Source: Chromera velia (taxonomy: Eukaryota > Sar > Chromeraceae). From it: 64,000 bases of DNA. Shown piece by piece: positions 57,501 through 64,000 of the stretch. The notes under the pieces were generated by a model, which did no database searches, was not told the DNA's origin, and worked only from the letters and a program-made list of their open reading frames with translations. Position 1 is the stretch's first letter; every line of letters starts with the position of its first letter. The translations under genes were made by a program, and so were the position numbers. Location: the NCBI GenBank assembly GCA_018398765.1, contig JAHBMJ010000676.1, positions 61,178 to 125,177 on the forward strand, given 5' to 3'.

Positions 57501-60500
57501 GCCCGGTGGGGGGGCGTTCAAGTGCAAGTCTGACTGTGGAGGTTGAGCTTGACTCTGCGCTGCAGGTTGCGTGGGGGCTCCTGAGGCTTGACCTTCAGTT
57601 TCTCTCTCTGCTGCTGCTGGTGGTGGTGGGTTGTCCCCGTTCTGCTGAAGACTGTGAGACGGTTGGGGGGCTGAGGTAGCAGGTGGGGGAGGAGGGGCGG
57701 GCGCCTTGGGGCTAAAAGGAAGTCCGTCAGCACCTCGGGAGAGGGAGTCGGCTGAGAAGACATGAGAAGAAGAGGAAGAGGAAGACGGAGGGTTCGAAGG
57801 AAGAGGAGAAGCAGAGAGATCGGATTGTGTTGGCACCTCATTGTTGCCTGTCTGTCCTTCTCTCTCTGCCCTGATGTGGGCGGGAGGGGGTGGGGGTGCA
57901 GGGACAGGAAAAGGCGAAGGTACTACTGGTGGCGGTGGTGGTGGTCGTGGTCCTGGTGACATTTCGGGTGGTCTGTCAGCTACCTCTCTTGCCCCATCTC
58001 CCTCTGTTTCCTTCTCTGCCCTCTGAATTTCTTGTTGTTCTTCTTCTTCTAGAGGGATACCAAACATGCACTCCTCTTCCTCCTCCTCCTCCTCATACTC
58101 AAATTCCATTGGGGCGACTCCTTTGAGTGGAAATGTCCCCCCCTGTATTCCCCCACGCTCGTGCTCGCCCTCCTCAGGCTCTATCTTGATCGGCACCTGC
58201 AACCCCCCCCCCAGGTGGTGTGTCTGTGTATCTGTTTGCAGAAGTCCCCCTTCCTGACTGAAGGGCTCATGAGGTACTTGGAAGTCCAGGGGCCCCCCTC
58301 TCTCTCCTGCCATCCCCATACCGTCTCCATCACTCTCCAGGGACCCCCCCCCCTGTCTCTGTCTCTTATGAAGGCTCACACCAGCCAAGAAAGAATCTCC
58401 CCACGCATCCCCCCCATCTCCGAGTGCCGTTTCGCTGTGCTGTCGAGAGGGAAACCTGCAGGCAGGCGCACAGGCACGCAAGAAAGAAGGAAAGAAGGGC
58501 CCAGCTGTGTGAACAATAAAATAAAGGAGTTGCAACAAACAAATACACACAAGTGCCAAACAAGAAGAGAAAAAGATCAAAGATGCACTCTCAGCTGGGT
58601 CGTCAGCAAAGTTCTTGGAGTACATGACAAGAAGGGCAAGAAAGAGGAGAATTCGGTTGGTCAGTCAGCCCACTGCTGGACACGGAAAGAACACAGGGAG
58701 AGAAGGTGGTAGGAGAAAAGTAAGAGAAGCAGGAAATAAGAGAGGACCGACTGACGCAGAGGAACGAGAGCGCTTCCCACTTGCCAAACGTTCCGACAAA
58801 GGAGAATCTTCATCCTCTTCGTCATCCTCCTCATCCTCCTCTCCTTCTTCTCTCATGCCTGCTGCAGCTGCGCCCCCTCCCCCCCTACTGTAGAAAGCTT
58901 CCTGCATCTCCCTTTTCATTCTCCTGCCTCTTCGGCGATCCTCAACAGACGTGCCAGAATAAGGCGCTCTCTCAGCCTGCCCCCCATACAAATCCAAACC
59001 GCCTCTACCTCTACCGGAACCCCCCCGGCCACCCCTCCCCCTCCCTCCTCCAAGTCTCAACAACCCGAGCGAAGCCAATTCCTCTGACCCTATACCTCTC
59101 CCACGCCCCCTGCCCCCTCTCGCCTTCGCTTTGGCCCTTGCCCGCCCAGACGAAGACGAAGACGAGAGCGCCAACCCCCCGCCCGACGCACCTCCCCGTT
59201 TGCCTTTTCCTCTACTGGAGGGGGGGGATGCCGGGGTCTGATGCAAGTTGCCGTTGGGGCCCTGGGCTCGTCCCCGACGTCCCCACGTGTGACGACTGTG
59301 GCCTTGACAATGAACCTCTGTGAGGGGGTTGAACCACAGAGCGCGCTGCTCTGGAGTGTACTCGGCAAGCTCATAGGCGTTGTACTTGTCGTCTGCACGC
59401 ATGCATGCATGGATGCGTTCATGATGAGATGATGAGGTCAGGTGAGGTGAGGGGTCCATCCAGGTGTCCTCTGTTTCACCCCAAAACGAGAGAGGGAGAA
59501 AACGGAAACGAGATAATTCACTTTGAAAAGTGATTTGGCGCACAGACAAACAGACATACAGGCAAACAGATAGGCTTTCTTCTTCGCCAGACAGGCAGGC
59601 AGGCAGGCAGGCAGGGAGGAAAAAGACAGACTCAGAATTGATTTTTCTTTCCCTTCTCCTTATTCTTTCTCTTCACGCTCTTCGCAGACAGACTGGCAGA
59701 CGGACAGACAGCAGAAGACGAGGGGGGGGGGGTGAGATGAGATCACACCTTGGAAGAAAGACATGTGAGAGGAAAGAATATCACCAATGCGGTTGACGGA
59801 CATTCCGATGATCTCCCTCTCTCTGGACAAGCTTTTCTTTTCTGAGGGAGAGATCTTTGTTTTGTTCACTGTGAAAAGGTCTGAACGATGTTGAGAAGGT
59901 CTGAACGATGTTTTGAAGGAAAACGAAAGAGACAGAGAGAAGTTGGAGAGACGAAGAGGGACACGAAGGTGCGTGGATGCATGGAGCTGAAAACGCAATA
60001 TGAAAGAAACTGTACAGATACCTGCACGGCAGTCAGTTGAAGGAAGATCGAGAAACGATAATACAAACAGACCAACCGACCACCCCTGGTTATGCACACC
60101 GCACAGAGAAAGTCTTCGTCGGTATTCTCACCCCCGCAACTGACATGAAAACTGCAGGGAGGGAACAAGACAAAGAAGAAGAAGAGGACGAAGTAGAAAC
60201 AGCCACAAGGAATCGAAAGAGCCAAGCAGGTGTAGTCAGGGTCGACAAAATGCCGACCTCCAAAGGGATTTATATTTACATTTACAGGGTCAAACAATGC
60301 ACCGACAGCAACACAACGAGGGAAGGGTCCATCTTTCCTGTGTCCCTATCTTCTAGCAACACTGTCGACATGCGTGAGCATGGAGAAAGAAAGACGGAGA
60401 TCTGACGCCAGCCACTTCCGTGCTACTATCCCGGTCGCGTTCAAAGCACCAAAACAGAAATTCAGACCTTCTCGACCCCAATGAGAAAACAAATTGATGA

Positions 60501-62626
60501 TTCTTCTCTGATGCACGAACGGAAGAAAGGAAATGGAACATGGGTGCAAACCAAGAAGCAACGAAAGCCGCACAGACAACGGGTATTGTAGGCTTTGTCT
60601 GGGAAACAAGGAAAAAAAGACTGCATGAGTGAAGACACAGGTAGAAATTCCATGCATACAGATACATGCATACAAACACCCGCATGAAACCACCGACCCA
60701 CCCTGCTTGACATCCGGTATCATTCAGAATCAAATCTTCGGGTTTCAAGAAGCGGGGCTTGTCCTGAGGCAGTTCCCCTTGGCAGACGACGATTTTGTTG
60801 TCCTCGGAATCATCTGTCGACCCGCACACGATGCACGCAAAATCCGTGTGGAAAGCTCTCAGGGCCTCTGCGAGTGTGACATGGAAGGACGGATGCTTTT
60901 GCCACTTCGGCTGCGGAGCTTCGTTCCTGAGGATGTCGGCAAATTGCCTGTACTCCTCTGGCTTGTTGATCGGGTCAAATTCCTGAATCGTCACACAGTC
61001 TTTCTCCTTCACGCTGCAGCAGCAAGAGAAGAGAAGAGAAGAGAGGAGAGGCCTCCCTGTTGAGTGGTTCCTTCCAATTGCGGTTGCGTGAGAGAAAGAC
61101 AGAAACAGTATGTTTCGGAAAGTAAAACGAAAGGAAATAGAAACGGGGGGGCCTGCAGGAGGAGAGGGGAATTAATGTGAAAGAAAGGAAGGAAAGAAAA
61201 AAAATCAAACGAGCGGCGGCCGTTTGAAAAAGAAAAAAAGTCGATTGGAAAGCACGACATCCAACGGCTGGCAGTAAAAAGAGACAAGCCGCACACTCCC
61301 TCACGTGAGCAAGACAAAACGAAGAAGAAGAAGAAGAAGAAGTATGAAGAGATATGTATATCATGTGGGTACCATGCGAAGGTTTTCAGCCCACAAACAA
61401 ACTTTGATCCAAACAAAATCTGCATCCCAAAAGGCAGACTCGTCGACGGACTTGCTGACTGACTGACTATTTTCTGTATCCGAAAAGATAGACACTCGCG
61501 TTGGCTGCCCACTCCTTAGAGTCCAGTTTTCGGTAGCTGTAAGAGTATGGTTCTTCTGCACTTCTGCTCTCTGTCTCTTTGTCTTGCTGCCCCACTTTGT
61601 CTATGTCGACCAGTGCGGCTGGAATAATGGGCAGTCGCTCCCCCCTTCTGCAGCACACAAAAAAGCAGCACATAAAGATGACCTTTAGAGCGAACGAAAC
61701 AGCGGCAAGGAAAAGACGGGAAGAGAGAGGAAATGGCCAAAACAGTGATCGTGCAGGTAGAGACAATGAGGAAAAGAGAAAGAGCTGCTGCGACATCAAA
61801 CAGACATGCCACTCCACACATGCCCACACTCCCTCACAATTCCTTCCTTTCTTCCTGCCTACCTTCATTCATACATTTTTTTTCTCTCTCTCTTTCTCGG
61901 TACTGACTCGTCTCTTTGGTACTGGATCCACACTAATTTCTCCGCAGACTTGCGGGGTGAAGCAGGAGAGGTGGCAGAGGAAGAGGAGGAAGAAGAAGAA
62001 GAAGCGGAAGAGGAGGAAGAGGAAGAAGGGTTCTGTGGTGCTTCTGCTGCCCGTTGCTTCCTTTGACGAAGGCGTCGTCCTCTCCCGTCTGTCTCTTTTT
62101 CCGTGTTTCTTTCTTTTTCTTTTTCTCTTTCTTCTTTGTCGTGGTCCCGCTGTTCTTCTCCATCTCCCGTTCCTTCCTTTTCTCTCCCCCTGTCTGTGCC
62201 TCTTTCTGATCCTTTATCCGTCTCCTTGCCGGCCCCCGAGCTTTCCGCTCTGGCATCGCTTCTCTGTCTCGCCACTGGCGATGACGGATCGGAATTTTCT
62301 CCTGAGTCACTCTCTGTGGCCTCGCTGTCTTCTTCTGAGGGACCGAACAGAGGGGGGGGCTCTTCCTGCTGTTGCTGCTGCTGTCCGAAGGTGTGATCTC
62401 CATCTTCTGAAGGGGGACATAAAGGGGGTTCAGGGGGCTCTCCGAAATCGCTTCCTTCCGGCTCTAAGTCCCCTGAGTCGTTTTGTCTGTCTTCATCTCC
62501 CCGTGACCTGTGGAGCGACGGGAGAGACGGGGACTGTGCGGCTTCTGCTTCTCCTCCTCCTTCTCCTTGTGCATCCAAATCAGGAGACGGGACACCGAAA
62601 AGATCCTCCACGTCCTCCACCTCCAT
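54588..62626 (-). CDS. PWWP-PHD chromatin-reader-like protein with long Q/P/S-rich tail
   Basis: Eight exons: 62626-61923, 61647-61494, 61419-61373, 61013-60702, 60151-60084, 59868-59749, 59392-58752, 58439-54588. Phases agree, giving 1,965 residues. The start is in GCCATGG. Residues 1-228 are acidic/Ser-rich. A PWWP-like fold follows: KLVWIQ, RLPIIPAALVDID, then ILFGSK...GLKTFAC (about 226-305). A PHD finger lies at about 362-425: CIVC, VVCQG, a long insert, GCQAGFHVSC, LCAVC, split over exons 4 and 5. Exon 6 is basic; exon 7 has an RG-rich stretch and an acidic run. Exon 8 (1,283 residues) is low-complexity Pro/Gln/Ser with one helical block near RQNDPNSSTIRDFQRRLVSS, and contains an IKIEPE SUMO-type motif. 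Likely nuclear, reading histone tails (inference). Confidence 0.8.
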
Positions 62627-64000
62627 GGCTAGCGATCCAGGTTTGCAGAGGGGTGCGTCCTCCCTTTCTTTAGTGCATTCTTTTCTAACACCACGAGAAC
62701 TCTAAAACAAAATATATAATACAAATTGATTGATAAGGATACCATGTGCACGAGGCTCTTGCCATCTCTTGCCGGTGACACTGTGTGAACCTGCATGTCA
62801 GTGCACGAAATTCGATCATGCAGAGATTCAATTCATCAAAGAGATTCAAAGAGTTGCCAATGCGGCCCGCCTTGGGGGGGGCCGGGAGCAGGAAAAAGAG
62901 TATGACGTCCGTTCCTACCCGGTCTCGTAACGGAGTGTGGTGCAGTGGCTAGCTGTTGTACGGGGCTCATATGGTATAAGAAGTTCTGTCATGCAAGGTT
63001 ACTACTTCCAGACGCTTCCCTATAAACTTTCGTACAACGGCTTGACTCACGGCTGACTGCGTGCATGCATGCGTGTAGCTTAATTGCATAAACGCGAATG
63101 CGCTCGGACTGCGCGCACCTCGATACTGTCTGATATGCTGCTTTGCGTATCGTTGGGCGGCTGGCTAGCCGCTAGCCTCACAACATTACGTGCCACCTCC
63201 CCCCTGAAGCCACGTCCACGCTGGCTTACCCAGAGAACGCTAGTGAATTTTTTAGCGTATGCAACTCTTCACGGTAATGGAGTTATGATCGTTGATTAGA
63301 TCATCACTATCCCTCACCTGTAGGGTCATGGAAAATCAAAGGTCACTTTTCTTTTCTTTTCTTTCATCTCTGTCATTTCTGTTTTCAGAATTCCCTTTAC
63401 CATCTTTCCTATGATTTTTCTTCTCTTTCGCATCGTCAACTCACAGTCCATCCCAGTCAAACCATCGCAACTCCCAAGCACCATCCGTACCGACTTTACC
63501 ATATACCCAGTGTACATGCTCCCTCCCCCATCAAGGCCGCGTCCACGCTTGGTCAGAGAGAGTGTGACGCGCACAAGGACAACAACAGAGAAAAAAAAAA
63601 TCAGACGCAAAAGAACAGAAAACAGATATCGGCTTAAAATTGTCCTTTTGTTCTGCCATCTGTTTCGTCCGAGCTAGCGTGTCCGAAGTTCAGCCCTTGC
63701 GGCGCCGATCTTGGAATATCCCGCCGCCGCGCGCAGTAAAGTCAGACCCGGTCAGGAAGTGCGTGACCGTGCGCGAATGCGAGCGACTGAGAGCAAAATG
63801 CAAAACGTGCAATTGAGCTCAAAAAGTAATTCTTCACATACATGCAGAAAAATAAATGAAAGAGACTTGGATCGGAAAGAAACATTCAGAAGTACCAGGA
63901 GTGGGAATGGTGGACTGTCAGACTTTCTCTCCTGTAGGTACTGGACTGAAGTACTGACTGACTGAACTTATTGTCTCACTTAGCCGTTATATATTGCAAT
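62627..64000. other. Intergenic DNA at right edge
   Basis: Should include the promoter of the minus-strand PWWP-PHD gene. Contains a weak RNA polymerase III A-box match near 62938 and repeat-like sequence to about 63300. Frames of 71-94 residues are present but have no recognisable motif. Confidence 0.5.

Noticed and set aside
58440-58625. N-terminal extension of the long minus-strand open frame (MYSKNFADD...)
   Set aside because: It has a hydrophobic, pyrimidine-derived composition and is better explained as intron. Exon 7 (ending 58752) and the acceptor before 58439 join in phase 0.
61579-62673. 364-residue plus-strand open frame
   Set aside because: It is antisense to exons 1 and 2 of the PWWP-PHD gene, has no recognisable motif and is dominated by Lys/Arg, Phe/Leu and Ser runs.

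Overview
This is a stretch of nuclear DNA from a unicellular eukaryote. Five protein-coding genes can be modelled, with about 62 exons in total. Nearly all introns are canonical GT-AG and are rich in simple repeats. The gene content (fungal-type one-chain fatty acid synthase, DNMT2, PWWP-PHD reader, GAS2-like protein), GC-rich exons and islands of AT-rich mobile DNA suggest a protist alga. A chromerid alveolate such as Chromera velia is my best guess; the lineage is inference, the gene families are not.

Layout. 1-20737 (+): most of a giant fused beta-alpha type I fatty acid synthase, entering from the left edge, with 32 exons and about 3,590 visible residues. 20738-28740: repeat-rich intergenic DNA with no supportable gene. 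28740-37320: AT-rich island of mobile-element remains (nested inverted-repeat elements, a decayed Ty1/copia RNase H, a 173-bp duplication). 38264-43326 (-): GAS2-like domain protein, 10 exons. 43980-45360: smaller AT-rich island with a second copy of the same miniature transposon. 45381-51687 (-): complete DNMT2 (tRNA-Asp cytosine-38 methyltransferase family), 10 exons. 52421-52927 (+): small cysteine-rich zinc-ribbon-like protein, divergent from DNMT2. 53390-54370: third AT-rich island. 54588-62626 (-): a roughly 1,965-residue PWWP-PHD chromatin-reader-like protein, 8 exons. 62627-64000: intergenic, with a weak tRNA-derived SINE-like signal.

Function. The synthase carries, in order, the acetyltransferase tail, enoyl reductase, dehydratase, malonyl/palmitoyl transferase, acyl carrier protein, ketoreductase, ketosynthase and phosphopantetheinyl transferase. 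It would therefore make fatty acids in the cytosol and prime its own carrier domain. The other genes are unrelated housekeeping or regulatory genes.

The gene models were built by hand. Each exon junction was checked for GT-AG and for reading-frame phase, and phase agrees throughout every model given below. There are two runs of N (8633-8635 and 16600-16990), both inside synthase introns.
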